From an uncultured Peptococcaceae bacterium (GTDB lineage: Bacteria; Bacillota; Peptococcia; Peptococcales; Peptococcaceae): a stretch of DNA of 60,581 nucleotides. Below, one piece after another: positions 24,017-32,783 of the stretch. Positions within the stretch are counted from its first letter, which is position 1, and every line of letters starts with the position of its first letter. The translations under genes were made by a program, and so were the position numbers. The stretch spans positions 1 through 60,581 of the forward strand of contig CALIQN010000110.1 in NCBI GenBank assembly GCA_938044045.1, in the 5' to 3' direction. The notes under the pieces are model-generated. The model made no database searches. It saw only the letters and a program-made list of their open reading frames with translations, and was not told where the DNA came from.

Positions 24017-25581
24017 GTTTCAAGGCACTCTACCGTACCTATCGCCCAAGTCGCTTTGAAGATTTGGTGGGGCAAGAGGTCATTAGTACCATTCTAAAAA
24101 ATGCCCTTATCAAAAATAGACTCTCTCATGCCTATCTTTTTTGTGGGCCAAGGGGGACAGGCAAGACCAGTAGCGCCAAAATCTTGGCAAAGGCAGTCAA
24201 TTGTGAAAATTTGGAGGCAGGGGAGCCTTGTAACCATTGTGCCTCTTGTCTTGCGATGCAAGAAGATCGTATGATGGATGTCTATGAAATTGATGCAGCC
24301 TCCAATCGTGGCATAGAAAATATGCGAGAACTCAAGGAAATGGCATTTTTTGCACCGGCACAAGCCAAGTATAAGGTCTTTATCATTGACGAAGTGCATA
24401 TGCTCACCACAGAAGCCTTTAATGCTTTGTTAAAGATTTTAGAAGAACCGCCAGCACACGTCCTTTTTATCCTCGCTACAACAGATCCTGATAAGGTGCC
24501 CTTGACTGTCCTTTCCCGTACTCAGCGTTTTGATTTTAAGCGCATCCAAAATGAAGATATGCTTGCCCATTTGCGTAAGATTAGCCAAAAAGAGGGAGTC
24601 AGTATCACTGATGAAGCACTTTTTTTAATCGCTGACAGAGCCAAAGGAGGACTAAGAGATGCTTTGAGCCTTTTAGATCAAGCGATTTCCTTTAGTGAGG
24701 GAGAACTGGATAAAAAAGCGATTAGAAAGATTTTAGGTGGGGTAGATGAGAGCGACCTCATTAAGCTCTTGGAAAATCTTTTGGCAAAGGCGTACAATGT
24801 TCTTTTTGATCAATTGGAAACTTTTTTTGCCGATGGTTTAGAGGCCAAGACGATTTTAAGTGCCTTAATCGAGCTCATGCGAGGGATGCTCGCTTTAAAG
24901 GTTGGTCGTCCAGAGGGGAGCCATTTTTCTCATGAAACCATAAGTGCCATTTCACCTTTGGTCGAACGCTTGAGTTTGATGGCGATAGAGCGCTTTTTGA
25001 CTTATTTTGGCGAAGCTATGGTTCAGATGCGTTCTGCACCAAATGGGCAGCTGGTACTGGAGTTGCTCTTTAGCCGCTTGATTATCGCTCAAAAGGGTAT
25101 TGCCACTTATGCAAATGATTTGGCAAGGATACAGCAAGTGAGCCAAGAGGCGAGTTTGACTACAAATAAGGCACAAAGCCTACCATCCAATGAACCTGTA
25201 GCTCCTCAAGCAACACCAGCTGCTTCCCCAACACAAGCGAAAGCGCAAGGCATGCAAAATCAATTGCCTTGGCAAAAAATCATGAATCATTTAGATGAAA
25301 AAAGTTTTCGTTTGTATGGCATTTTTAGAGTGGTGCGACATAAAGTCGATGGGGAAAAATTGCTTTTGGCTGTCCCTCAAGGGGATCATTTTCGTTTGGC
25401 AGAAGTCAAAAAAGAAAGCAACCAAGAGAAACTACTGGAAAGTATCAAAGCTATTACAGGTCGGAGCTTTCGTATAGAAGTGCTTGAACCCTCTCAAAAA
25501 GATGATAAAATAATAGATGAAAGTGTGAAACGTGCCCAAGCACTCTATGGGGCAGATAAAGTAAAAATTAAATACGATTAA
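24013..25581 (+). CDS. dnaX: DNA polymerase III subunit gamma/tau
   Basis: Clamp-loader ATPase of 522 aa. Walker A GPRGTGKT is at 45-52, the zinc cysteines at 64, 73, 76 and 79, Walker B with DEVHML at 126-131, and the sensor region TDPDKVPLTVLSRTQRFDF follows. After domain III there is a Ser/Pro/Ala/Gln linker (about 370-410) and a C-terminal tau-like domain. No obvious slippery frameshift site (A-run plus hairpin) is seen. First gene of dnaX-ybaB-recR. Confidence 0.96.
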   Translation: MSFKALYRTYRPSRFEDLVGQEVISTILKNALIKNRLSHAYLFCGPRGTGKTSSAKILAKAVNCENLEAGEPCNHCASCLAMQEDRMMDVYEIDAASNRGIENMRELKEMAFFAPAQAKYKVFIIDEVHMLTTEAFNALLKILEEPPAHVLFILATTDPDKVPLTVLSRTQRFDFKRIQNEDMLAHLRKISQKEGVSITDEALFLIADRAKGGLRDALSLLDQAISFSEGELDKKAIRKILGGVDESDLIKLLENLLAKAYNVLFDQLETFFADGLEAKTILSALIELMRGMLALKVGRPEGSHFSHETISAISPLVERLSLMAIERFLTYFGEAMVQMRSAPNGQLVLELLFSRLIIAQKGIATYANDLARIQQVSQEASLTTNKAQSLPSNEPVAPQATPAASPTQAKAQGMQNQLPWQKIMNHLDEKSFRLYGIFRVVRHKVDGEKLLLAVPQGDHFRLAEVKKESNQEKLLESIKAITGRSFRIEVLEPSQKDDKIIDESVKRAQALYGADKVKIKYD

Positions 25582-25600
25582 AAGATAGGAGACTAAATTT

Positions 25601-25921
25601 ATGAGCATGCAAAAAATGATGAAAGAAATGCAAAAAATGCAAAAAAACATGGCAAAACTTCAAGAGGAGCTTGCCCAAACACCAGTAGAAGGTAGTGCCG
25701 GTGGTGGGGTCATCAAGGTAACTGTCAACGGTGCCAATGAAATGCTCTCTGTTGAAATTGATAAAGATATTCTTGACCCAGAAGAAGTAGAAATGCTCCA
25801 AGACCTTATTGTGGCAGCAACCAATGATGCCATGGCTAAGGCCTCTAAACTCAGTGAAGAACGCATGGCAGGACTCACTAAAGGGATGAAGATGCCTGGA
25901 GGTATGGGTGGCTTATTTTAA
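25601..25921 (+). CDS. Nucleoid-associated protein, YbaB/EbfC family
   Basis: A 106-aa DNA-binding protein found between dnaX and recR in most bacteria. It has the Met/Lys/Gln-rich N-terminal helix (MQKMMKEMQKMQKNMAKLQ), a central beta region with VKVTVNG-like GVIKVTVNGANEMLSVEID, and a Gly/Met-rich tail. It forms dimers that bridge or coat DNA. Its stop overlaps the recR start (TAATG). Confidence 0.95.
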   Translation: MSMQKMMKEMQKMQKNMAKLQEELAQTPVEGSAGGGVIKVTVNGANEMLSVEIDKDILDPEEVEMLQDLIVAATNDAMAKASKLSEERMAGLTKGMKMPGGMGGLF

Positions 25922-26526
25922 TGCGCCATCAATACAATGATGCGCTGGAAACTTTAATTGATGCCTTTGCCAAGTTGCCTAGTATCGGCAGAAAGAGTGC
26001 CACTAGGTTGGCGTTTCATTTACTTGAGGGTTCCTATGAGGAAGCAGAAGCTTTGGCAAAGGCAATTATTTTTGCCAAGCGCAAGATAAAGCCTTGCAAG
26101 CTTTGCTATAATCTTACCGATAGCGAGTATTGTAAGATTTGTCAAGATGAGACAAGGGACAAAGGTACCCTTTGTGTCGTTGAAAGTGCAAGGGAGCTAG
26201 AGGTCTTAGAGCGTAGTGGTGCCTTTAGGGGGCGCTATCATGTTCTTGGGGGGAGCCTAAGCCCAATTAAAGGTATTGCCCCGGAAAATCTCAGGATAGA
26301 TGAGCTCCTCAAGCGTTTGCAAGATGAGGCGATTACAGAGCTTATCTTAGCGACCAATGCTAGTCTAGAAGGTGAAGCCACTGCCTTTTATATCAATGAT
26401 TTATTAAAAAATAGTGGGATTAAAATCACCCGCATTGCTCAAGGCTTACCTATGGGCGGGGACATCAAGTATACTGACGAGATGACCTTGGCACGTGCAT
26501 TTTTACACAGGCAGGAAATATCGTAA
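25921..26526 (+). CDS. recR: Recombination mediator protein RecR
   Basis: A 201-aa protein acting with RecO and RecF in loading RecA at gaps. It has the helix-hairpin-helix LPSIGRKSATRLAFHLL, the zinc finger C59-x2-C62/C71-x2-C74, and a Toprim domain starting VVESARELEVLERSG with the YHVLGG segment. The ATG shares a base with the ybaB stop. Confidence 0.97.
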   Translation: MRHQYNDALETLIDAFAKLPSIGRKSATRLAFHLLEGSYEEAEALAKAIIFAKRKIKPCKLCYNLTDSEYCKICQDETRDKGTLCVVESARELEVLERSGAFRGRYHVLGGSLSPIKGIAPENLRIDELLKRLQDEAITELILATNASLEGEATAFYINDLLKNSGIKITRIAQGLPMGGDIKYTDEMTLARAFLHRQEIS

Positions 26527-26544
26527 GAAAGAAGTGAAAAAAAT

Positions 26545-27519
26545 ATGGCAAAGCGGCCTCGTAAAGGGCAAGCTTTTTCTCATAAAAGGCAACCTTTTAT
26601 TGTACGTTTTTTTCTTGGATTGATCAAAAAAATCATCGTCATCACCATAATGTTAGGGCTATTTATAGGGAGTGTATTTGGCGGTCTACTCGCTATCAAT
26701 ACCATTTTTAAACCTGAACCTTTGGAAAACTTGCCAATGGAACAAAGACAGGCAGAGGCGATGAAACGTGCCCAAAACAATGTACATTTCTTATTGGTAG
26801 GCTCTGATGAAAGAGAAAATGAAACTTCACGTTCCGATACTATGATTTATATGGTTGTGCGTCCAGATGATAAGAAAATCGCCTATCTTTCCTTTCCTCG
26901 AGATACCTTAGTAGCAATAGAGGGTTATGGAGAAGATAAGCTCAATCACTCCTATGCTTTTGGTGGCTTGGCGTTATTGACTGCGACTTTAAAAAATAAC
27001 TTTCATATTCCGATTGACCATACAGTTAAGGTCAATTTTAAAAGTTTTCAAAAGGTCATTGACACCATGGGTGGGATAACCATAGATGTCGAGACAGATA
27101 TGGATGTCCCTTGGGAAAACATTAATTTAAAAAAAGGAAAACAACTCTTAAATGGCTACAATGCCCTAGCCTATGTACGTTGGCGTAGTGATGGACGAGG
27201 GGACTTGGGACGTATCGAAAGACAGCAAAAATTCATGCACGCTGTCAGTGAAAAATTTAGAGAAATGAAACCTTGGACGGCGGCTAAGGTGCTTTGGGTC
27301 ATCTATCAAGAAGTTGATACAGATATGAGCTTTAAAGATATGGTTTTGTTAGGGACTAAGCTCATTGGTATTGGCAAAGATGATATTCAACACTATAAGC
27401 TGACGGTTCAAGATACCTATATCAATGGCATTAGCTATGTTCTCTTTAATGAGGAAAATGTCAAGGCGGTAATTGATGAGATGAATTATGGGATTGGTGT
27501 GCAAGGGGAGGTAGAATGA
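26545..27519 (+). CDS. LytR-CpsA-Psr (LCP) family wall-polymer ligase
   Basis: A 324-aa membrane-anchored enzyme. A basic N terminus and one helix (about 24-48) are followed by an extracellular LCP domain: LVGSDERENETSRSDTMIY, the YLSFPRDTLV arginine-aspartate motif, NHSYAFGG, and the conserved ALAYVRWRSDGRGDLGRIERQQ. LCP enzymes move lipid-linked polymers such as teichoic acids or secondary wall polymers to peptidoglycan. It overlaps the glycosyltransferase gene by 4 bp, so the two are coupled. Confidence 0.93.
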   Translation: MAKRPRKGQAFSHKRQPFIVRFFLGLIKKIIVITIMLGLFIGSVFGGLLAINTIFKPEPLENLPMEQRQAEAMKRAQNNVHFLLVGSDERENETSRSDTMIYMVVRPDDKKIAYLSFPRDTLVAIEGYGEDKLNHSYAFGGLALLTATLKNNFHIPIDHTVKVNFKSFQKVIDTMGGITIDVETDMDVPWENINLKKGKQLLNGYNALAYVRWRSDGRGDLGRIERQQKFMHAVSEKFREMKPWTAAKVLWVIYQEVDTDMSFKDMVLLGTKLIGIGKDDIQHYKLTVQDTYINGISYVLFNEENVKAVIDEMNYGIGVQGEVE

Positions 27520-28238
27520 GAAATAAACTCTTTAACCTAGAAATTGATAATCTAACGCTTTTAGAAGCCTTAGAAAAAATAGATGATTTGATTGCTTCTG
27601 GAGGATGTCATCATGTCGTCACTGCCAATCCGGAAATTCTCTATCGTGCTTTAAGTGATAAAGGACTTTATGAGACTATTGCGCAGGCTAGTTTGGTCAC
27701 AGCCGATGGTCAGGGCGTCCTCTTGGCGGGGAAACTCTTGGATCAACCCTTTAAAGCTCGTGTAACGGGGATTGATTTGGCAGAGGCACTTTGTGCAACC
27801 AGTGGTGAACGAGGACACAAGATTTACTTCCTTGGGGGTAAAGAGGGAATCAGCAAAAAAGCGCAGATGGTAATCTTAAGACGCTACCCCAATGCCAATA
27901 TTGTAGGGGAGCATCATGGCTATTTCAAAAATGACATCGAGCCTCTTTTGGCAGACTTAAGGGAAAAACAGCCGGATATTCTTTTGGTGGCGATGGGTTC
28001 TCCTTATCAGGAAGAGTTTATCTTGCGCTATCAGAAGCTTTTAAATATACCTGTGGCAATTGGTGTCGGTGGCACCTTGGATGTCTTTAGTGGTGAGGTC
28101 AAGCGTGCCCCAGAATTGGTGCAGACCTTAAAGCTCGAATGGGCGTACCGTATCCTCTCTGATCCTAAAAGATGGAGACGTACCTTAGTCTTGCCAAAAT
28201 TTGTCCTTGCCGTCTTAAAAGAAAAATACAAAAAATAA
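27516..28238 (+). CDS. WecG/TagA/CpsF family glycosyltransferase
   Basis: A 240-aa enzyme that adds ManNAc (or a similar sugar) to undecaprenyl-diphospho-GlcNAc in wall polymer synthesis. Family marks are TANPEILYRAL, TADGQGVLLA with the catalytic aspartate, RVTGIDL, GGKEGISKKA, PDILLVAMGSPYQEEFI and GVGGTLDVFSGEVKRAPE. It fits WecB (1151), which makes UDP-ManNAc, and TagO/WecA (54237). tagA is a likely symbol, but the true substrate is not shown. Confidence 0.92.
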   Translation: MRNKLFNLEIDNLTLLEALEKIDDLIASGGCHHVVTANPEILYRALSDKGLYETIAQASLVTADGQGVLLAGKLLDQPFKARVTGIDLAEALCATSGERGHKIYFLGGKEGISKKAQMVILRRYPNANIVGEHHGYFKNDIEPLLADLREKQPDILLVAMGSPYQEEFILRYQKLLNIPVAIGVGGTLDVFSGEVKRAPELVQTLKLEWAYRILSDPKRWRRTLVLPKFVLAVLKEKYKK

Positions 28239-28240
28239 AA

Positions 28241-28279
28241 AATACCTCAAGTGTCAAAGGGCACTTGAGGTATTTTTTT
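28241..28279. terminator. Bidirectional intrinsic terminator
   Basis: A 14-bp stem AAATACCTCAAGTG / CACTTGAGGTATTT with T-runs on both strands, between the convergent glycosyltransferase and LysR genes. Confidence 0.93.
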
Positions 28280-29198
28280 AGGATAATCGTTCGTAGTAGC
28301 TTTCGATTTGTTGGATAATATCGGCTTCCACATCGCTGATGGTTTGATTTTTGGCATAGACGAGGTAGTGCACAATATGGATAGGGTAGTCGGTAAATTC
28401 AATCAATTGAAATTGGCCACTACTAAAGAGAAAATTATTTTCGCAGGCGAGCTTGCTGGTGAGCCCAAGGCTGTTATTTAAACGCACAAAGTCATAAAGA
28501 GCAGCCTGGTCATCGAGGGCAACAAGGCTAGGAATATTGGCAAGGTCACTTTGCTCTTTAAAGATACCTTGGTGGATGAGATCGGTAGGAATGGCGACTT
28601 TAAGATTGTTTTCAATGATTTCATGAAAGGAAATCGCCTCTTTTTTGCAGAAATCACTACTGGACCTGGCAAAGAGGTAGAGCTTGTCAAGGTACATACT
28701 GACCAAACGCAAGTCATTGGTCTCGGCATAGTCACGATGACGCTTTAGACAATAGTCATTGCAGGAAGAAAGCCCAATAACGCCCTTGCCCTCTTGCAAG
28801 AGGCGCATAATATCCCCTGCCATGTGGTGATGAAGGTAAAAATGTACCGAAGGGAAGATTTCCTGACTTCGACTGATGGCCTCGATAAAGGCGGGTTTAC
28901 ACGCATTGGAAGTCAATAAATGGAGATGGGAGAGGGTGACGGTGTTGACCCCTGCTTTCTTTTTGATGGCATAAAAATCCTCGACTGTTTTTTCAATCAA
29001 GGGTACCAAATCTTCTGCCAAGGGGGTCATCTCCATCCCTCGCCGTGTACGCTTGAAAAGCTTTTTGCCAAGCTCATTTTCCAGTCCGGCAATGGCAGAA
29101 GAAAGGGTGGGCTGTCCCACATAGATATTGGCAGCAGCTTGCGACAGGGAACCATACTTGGCCACCATGAGAAAATACTCCAATTGTTCGATACGCAT
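28278..29198 (-). CDS. LysR-family transcriptional regulator
   Basis: A 306-aa regulator with an N-terminal winged helix-turn-helix (MRIEQLEYFLMVAKYGSLSQ, then QPTLSSAIAGLENELGKKLF) and a C-terminal effector domain of two alpha/beta subdomains. The ATG has AGGAGG. It follows the Crp/Fnr regulator on the same strand by 10 bp, so they may be cotranscribed. Several Cys lie in the effector domain, but no ligand can be assigned. Target genes are unknown. Confidence 0.92.
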   Translation of the reverse strand: MRIEQLEYFLMVAKYGSLSQAAANIYVGQPTLSSAIAGLENELGKKLFKRTRRGMEMTPLAEDLVPLIEKTVEDFYAIKKKAGVNTVTLSHLHLLTSNACKPAFIEAISRSQEIFPSVHFYLHHHMAGDIMRLLQEGKGVIGLSSCNDYCLKRHRDYAETNDLRLVSMYLDKLYLFARSSSDFCKKEAISFHEIIENNLKVAIPTDLIHQGIFKEQSDLANIPSLVALDDQAALYDFVRLNNSLGLTSKLACENNFLFSSGQFQLIEFTDYPIHIVHYLVYAKNQTISDVEADIIQQIESYYERLS

Positions 29199-29208
29199 GA
29201 CTTACCTC

Positions 29209-29904
29209 CTATCTAAAGTCTTCTAGGGCATCAAGGTCTAAAATTTTAAAACTAGAACGGTGATAACTAATTAGCCCCTCATCTGCCATCTGCGTTAGGG
29301 TGCGTGAAAGGGAAGGGCGTTGGACACCAAGATAGAGGGCAAGTTCCTCTCTATTGTAGGGGATTTCAAAGGCTTCGTTTTCTTTTTTGTCCTTGCCAAC
29401 CTGTAAGAGATAGCGTGCCACCTTGCCCTTTAGCGAGGTGGTGGCAAGACAATCCACACGCTTGTTTAAATTTTGGGTTTGGTCAGCAAGGAGTGCCATC
29501 ATGTTTTTGATAACATTTTCATGGCTCTTGCAAGTGGCACTACAGGATTTGTAAAAAATCCTTTTGGGAAAGCGTGCCACACGGGAAGCCTTTGTCGCAC
29601 GAATGGTCATGGCGCTTTTATTTTCTTTACCAAAGACAGTCGCTTGACCATAGACATCACCGCTTTTTAAGGTCTCTACCACAAGGATATTCCCTTGGAC
29701 ATCCATTTTTTCTAAGATGAGCTCGCCTTTTAAAATGAGTAAAATATCTTCTAGGGGAACATCTTGCTCATGGACGATTTCATCTTTGGTATAAGAAACA
29801 ATTATTGGGTAATTACAAGTCAAAAATTTTACGATTTCATCAGTACTACAGCTAGCAAATAAGGGAGAAGTACGCATCAAATCCAAATCTTCTGATATTA
29901 TCAT
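29209..29904 (-). CDS. Crp/Fnr-family regulator, HcpR-like
   Basis: A 231-aa regulator: cyclic-nucleotide-like beta-roll in the first 115 residues, dimer helix, and C-terminal HTH (about 183-225, REELALYLGVQRPSLSRTL). It is divergent from hcp, the arrangement of HcpR, a heme-using regulator of nitrosative stress. Four Fnr-type N-terminal cysteines are not seen, though C19, C30, C121 and C125 exist. The ATG at 29904 has AAAGGAGG; upstream codons in the open frame lie over the operator. The name is inferred from context. Confidence 0.85.
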   Translation of the reverse strand: MIISEDLDLMRTSPLFASCSTDEIVKFLTCNYPIIVSYTKDEIVHEQDVPLEDILLILKGELILEKMDVQGNILVVETLKSGDVYGQATVFGKENKSAMTIRATKASRVARFPKRIFYKSCSATCKSHENVIKNMMALLADQTQNLNKRVDCLATTSLKGKVARYLLQVGKDKKENEAFEIPYNREELALYLGVQRPSLSRTLTQMADEGLISYHRSSFKILDLDALEDFR

Positions 29905-29919
29905 AAGAATACCTCCTTT

Positions 29920-29935
29920 TGTAACTATAGTTACA
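29920..29935. promoter_or_regulatory. Palindromic operator between the Crp/Fnr regulator and hcp
   Basis: The perfect 16-bp palindrome TGTAACTATAGTTACA has the half-site spacing of Crp/Fnr-type boxes. Its centre (29927.5) lies about 41.5 bp before the predicted hcp transcription start, the class II activator position, and it also lies just 16 bp before the regulator ATG, so it could allow autoregulation. Confidence 0.75.
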
Positions 29936-29956
29936 TACACAACTTTACATGATATT

Positions 29957-29962
29957 TATAAT
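29957..29962 (+). promoter_or_regulatory. Predicted -10 element of hcp
   Basis: A perfect TATAAT with no good -35 hexamer; the palindrome covers the -35 zone. This is typical of a promoter that needs an activator. Confidence 0.65.
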
Positions 29963-30013
29963 GGTGGCAAGCTAAAGTTAAATAATAGAGTGTATTTTAG
30001 AGGAGGAAATATT

Positions 30014-31582
30014 ATGTCAAATCAAATGTTTTGTAACCAATGTGAACAAACGGCTGGCGGTACAGGTTGCACCACGATGGGGGTCTGTGGTAAAAATCCT
30101 GCTGTGGCTGCACTTCAAGATGAACTCATCTGCCAAGCCATTCGCCTTGCTGAAGCCGGCGAAAAACACTATGACAAAGAGGCAGCAAAGCTTTTAATCG
30201 AAGTCCTTTTTGTCACCATTACCAATGTCAACTTTGATGAAGCAGATATCAAAAACTGGGTGAGCAAGGTACGTGCCAAAGTCGATAGCCTCGATAGCAC
30301 AGTGGCAGAAATCCCAAATGACAAACTTTTTGCTGGCGAAAAAGACATCGTTTCTTTGCGTCAAACCTTGCTTTATGGGCTAAAAGGGACAGCAGCTTAT
30401 GCCCATCATGCCCTAGTACAAGGCTATGAAGATGAAGCCATCTATAAAGAATTTAATCGCCTTGTGGCAAGCCTTTTAAGAGATCATGAGGTCGAAACTT
30501 GGCTCGCTAACCTTATGGCTTGTGGTACCCTAAACTTAAACACCATGGCACTTTTAGATAAGGCCAATACCACAACCTTTGGTAAACCTTTCCCAAATCA
30601 AGTCACCACCCATGTGGAAAAAGGGCCTTTCATCATTATCACAGGCCATGACCTTTATGACCTTAAAATGCTCCTTGAACAAACCGAGGGCAAGGGCGTC
30701 AATGTTTATACCCATGGTGAAATGCTTCCAGCACATGGTTATCCAGAGCTTAGAAAATATACCCACCTCAAAGGTAACTTTGGGACAGCATGGAACAATC
30801 AAAGAAAAGAATTTGATGGTGTGCCAGCACCTATCCTTTATACCACAAACTGCATTATGCCACCTAAAGAAAGCTATCGTGAAGGGATTTATACCACTTC
30901 TGTTGTCGCTTATCCAAATACCCATCACATCAGTGCTGATGAAAATGGACACAAGGATTTTACTGACCTAATCAACGCTGCCATTGAGCTCGGTGGTTAC
31001 ACAGAAGATAAGGTCTTTGGCGGTACCAATGGTGGAGAAGTTATGCCAACAGGCTTTGGTCATGGCGCTGTCTTAGAACACGCTGGTGAAGTCATCGAGG
31101 CAGTTAAAAATGGTCAAATCAGCCATTTCTTCCTTGTTGGTGGTTGCGATGGGGCAAAACCTGGTAGAAGCTACTACACTGACCTTGTCCGTCAAGCACC
31201 GAAAGATAGTGTGATTTTGACCCTCGCTTGTGGTAAATTCCGTTTCAATGACTTAGACCTTGGCACTGTTGCAGGACTACCAAGACTCATGGATATGGGA
31301 CAATGTAACGATGCTTATGGCGCAGTTCAAGTTGCTCTTGCCCTTGCAGGTGCCTTTGAATGTGGGGTCAATGATTTGCCACTTACCCTAGTCCTTTCTT
31401 GGTATGAACAAAAGGCAGTTTGCGTCCTTTTAACACTTCTCTCCCTCGGCATTAAAAATATTTACGTTGGACCAAGCTTGCCAGCCTTCTTCTCTGATAC
31501 CGTTTTATCAACCTTGGTGGAACTCTTTGACCTCCATCCAATCACAACAGCAGAGGAAGATTTAAAAACCATCTTGGCATAG
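30014..31582 (+). CDS. hcp: Hybrid cluster protein (hydroxylamine/NO reductase)
   Basis: A 522-aa iron-sulfur protein. The N-terminal cluster cysteines are C7, C10, C19 and C25 (FCNQCEQT... GVCGK). Later motifs for the hybrid [Fe-S-O] cluster are visible: GHDLYDLKMLLEQTEGKGVNVYTHGEM with its His/Glu, TTNC, GCDGAKPGRSYYTD and LACGKFRFND. It detoxifies NO or hydroxylamine, and in E. coli also drives S-nitrosylation. ATG 30014 has AGGAGG. No separate Hcr reductase gene is adjacent. Confidence 0.96.
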   Translation: MSNQMFCNQCEQTAGGTGCTTMGVCGKNPAVAALQDELICQAIRLAEAGEKHYDKEAAKLLIEVLFVTITNVNFDEADIKNWVSKVRAKVDSLDSTVAEIPNDKLFAGEKDIVSLRQTLLYGLKGTAAYAHHALVQGYEDEAIYKEFNRLVASLLRDHEVETWLANLMACGTLNLNTMALLDKANTTTFGKPFPNQVTTHVEKGPFIIITGHDLYDLKMLLEQTEGKGVNVYTHGEMLPAHGYPELRKYTHLKGNFGTAWNNQRKEFDGVPAPILYTTNCIMPPKESYREGIYTTSVVAYPNTHHISADENGHKDFTDLINAAIELGGYTEDKVFGGTNGGEVMPTGFGHGAVLEHAGEVIEAVKNGQISHFFLVGGCDGAKPGRSYYTDLVRQAPKDSVILTLACGKFRFNDLDLGTVAGLPRLMDMGQCNDAYGAVQVALALAGAFECGVNDLPLTLVLSWYEQKAVCVLLTLLSLGIKNIYVGPSLPAFFSDTVLSTLVELFDLHPITTAEEDLKTILA

Positions 31583-31586
31583 GACA

Positions 31587-31622
31587 AAAAAATAAGCTAG
31601 GCTAAGCCTAGCTTATTTTTTT
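31587..31622. terminator. Bidirectional intrinsic terminator
   Basis: A 15-bp stem AAAAATAAGCTAGGC / GCCTAGCTTATTTTT with a 3-nt loop, shared by hcp and the convergent membrane-protein gene, whose stop overlaps it. Confidence 0.93.
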
Positions 31623-32060
31623 ATAGTGGTAGCGATAATTTTTTAGGTAGAGGATGGTACAAGCGAGCCAAAGCAAGGTGCCGAAGCGTATGCTCTTAAA
31701 GTAGCTAGCATAGTGCTCAAATAAAACGGGTACCCACAACACCAGCACATTGAAAAGACAGAGGAGGGCACAAACTACAGAGAAAACCATCAGATAGCTC
31801 TTGGTAGCAGGGTTTTCCCTCAAAAAACTGTGGTAAGACCATGCCACCAGACAGACCAAAAGGGCAAGAGCGACAAAATAAAAGGTTTCTAGCGCCCTGG
31901 CATAATCATGTGCCCAGAAAAAACCTTGGTTTTCCAGTGCCACGGTTTTGATTTGAAAAACGATAGGGAAAGCAAAAGCCAACACAAAACTAAAGAGAAA
32001 AAGGGTGAATTTTTTGAGGGTTTGGTTTTCCCTTGGAGCGATTTGAGAAAGTTCAGACAT
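31608..32060 (-). CDS. Four-helix membrane protein, tandem paralog 1
   Basis: A 150-aa protein of unknown function with about four hydrophobic helices and short charged ends. It shares with the next two genes the pattern KKFxLFLFSFVLxF.. near the N terminus, SYLMVF in the third helix region, and a C terminus LWLACTILYLKNY followed by basic residues. AGGAGG precedes the ATG. It is the most diverged of the three. Possibly a stress or envelope protein; nothing more can be said from sequence. Confidence 0.72.
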   Translation of the reverse strand: MSELSQIAPRENQTLKKFTLFLFSFVLAFAFPIVFQIKTVALENQGFFWAHDYARALETFYFVALALLVCLVAWSYHSFLRENPATKSYLMVFSVVCALLCLFNVLVLWVPVLFEHYASYFKSIRFGTLLWLACTILYLKNYRYHYKKIS

Positions 32061-32082
32061 GATAAAGACCTCCTTATGGTTT

Positions 32083-32223
32083 TTAAGATAGTGATTTCCC
32101 TTTGAAAAATGACAGGGATAAAAAAGTCAGCAAAGCACTTAACGAGAGGCTGAGTAGAAATCTTAGTAAAAAGCCCCTCAAGTCTCGAGTATTAAAATGT
32201 GTTATTTGCTTGCCTTGGGACAT
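32083..32223 (-). CDS. Short ORF resembling the N terminus of the paralogs
   Basis: A 46-aa frame with the same ribosome-site arrangement as its neighbours (AAGGAGG, then ATG seven bases later). It begins MSQGKQ and contains one hydrophobic helix (FLLRFLLSLSLSALLTFLSL), comparable to MSQSNK...KKFVIFLFSFVLTFLV of the third paralog. It may be a truncated fourth copy or a small membrane protein in its own right. Confidence 0.45.
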   Translation of the reverse strand: MSQGKQITHFNTRDLRGFLLRFLLSLSLSALLTFLSLSFFKGKSLS

Positions 32224-32272
32224 TATCATGCCTCCTTAATTGCTCAGTTCATAATCAAGAGACAAAAGTCAT

Positions 32273-32749
32273 TTACTTTTTGTGTTGGGCAAGATAGTTT
32301 TTGACATAAAGAACTGTACAAGCCAGCCAGAGAAAGCTACTAAAACGCAGGGTTTTGAAAATATCAAGATAAAAATAATCCCTGAAAATATTAGGATAAG
32401 CATCTCTATCAAGTAAAAAAGATAGGCTTAGCATGAGGATTTCAACGAGATAGAGGACTAGGCAAATGCTAGTAAAAACCATCAGGTAACTTTTGGTCGT
32501 CTCTCCTGCAAGCAAAAATTCACGATAAGTCAAGATGACGAGTGCAAGCAAGAGACTAAGGATGAAAAAATAAAGGAGTGACACGATTTCGGCGACCTTA
32601 CCTTCTTCAAAGATAATCCCTAAATCACACAACTTTTTTGTCTCTATGTGGTAAATGATTGTGACCAAAAAAACTAAGCAAAAACTAAAAAGAAAAAGGA
32701 TAAATTTTTTCGCTCTTGAGTCTCTGCTTTCGCTTGAGTGGGACATCAT
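32273..32749 (-). CDS. Four-helix membrane protein, tandem paralog 2
   Basis: A 158-aa relative of the genes on both sides. It is closest to paralog 3, with which it shares long identical stretches (YFFILSLLLxLVILTYREFL, LVLYLVEIL, LRFxSFLW). AAGGAGG lies 4 nt before ATG 32749 and 7 nt before ATG 32746, so the start may be the second Met. There are four hydrophobic helices. The function is unknown. Confidence 0.75.
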   Translation of the reverse strand: MMSHSSESRDSRAKKFILFLFSFCLVFLVTIIYHIETKKLCDLGIIFEEGKVAEIVSLLYFFILSLLLALVILTYREFLLAGETTKSYLMVFTSICLVLYLVEILMLSLSFLLDRDAYPNIFRDYFYLDIFKTLRFSSFLWLACTVLYVKNYLAQHKK

Positions 32750-32783
32750 CAGACCTCCTTATAGATGATTGAACTGTGAGTAG

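Noticed and set aside
24013..25581. Programmed frameshift in dnaX
   Set aside because: No A-rich slippery heptamer followed by a stable hairpin was seen, so only one product is annotated.
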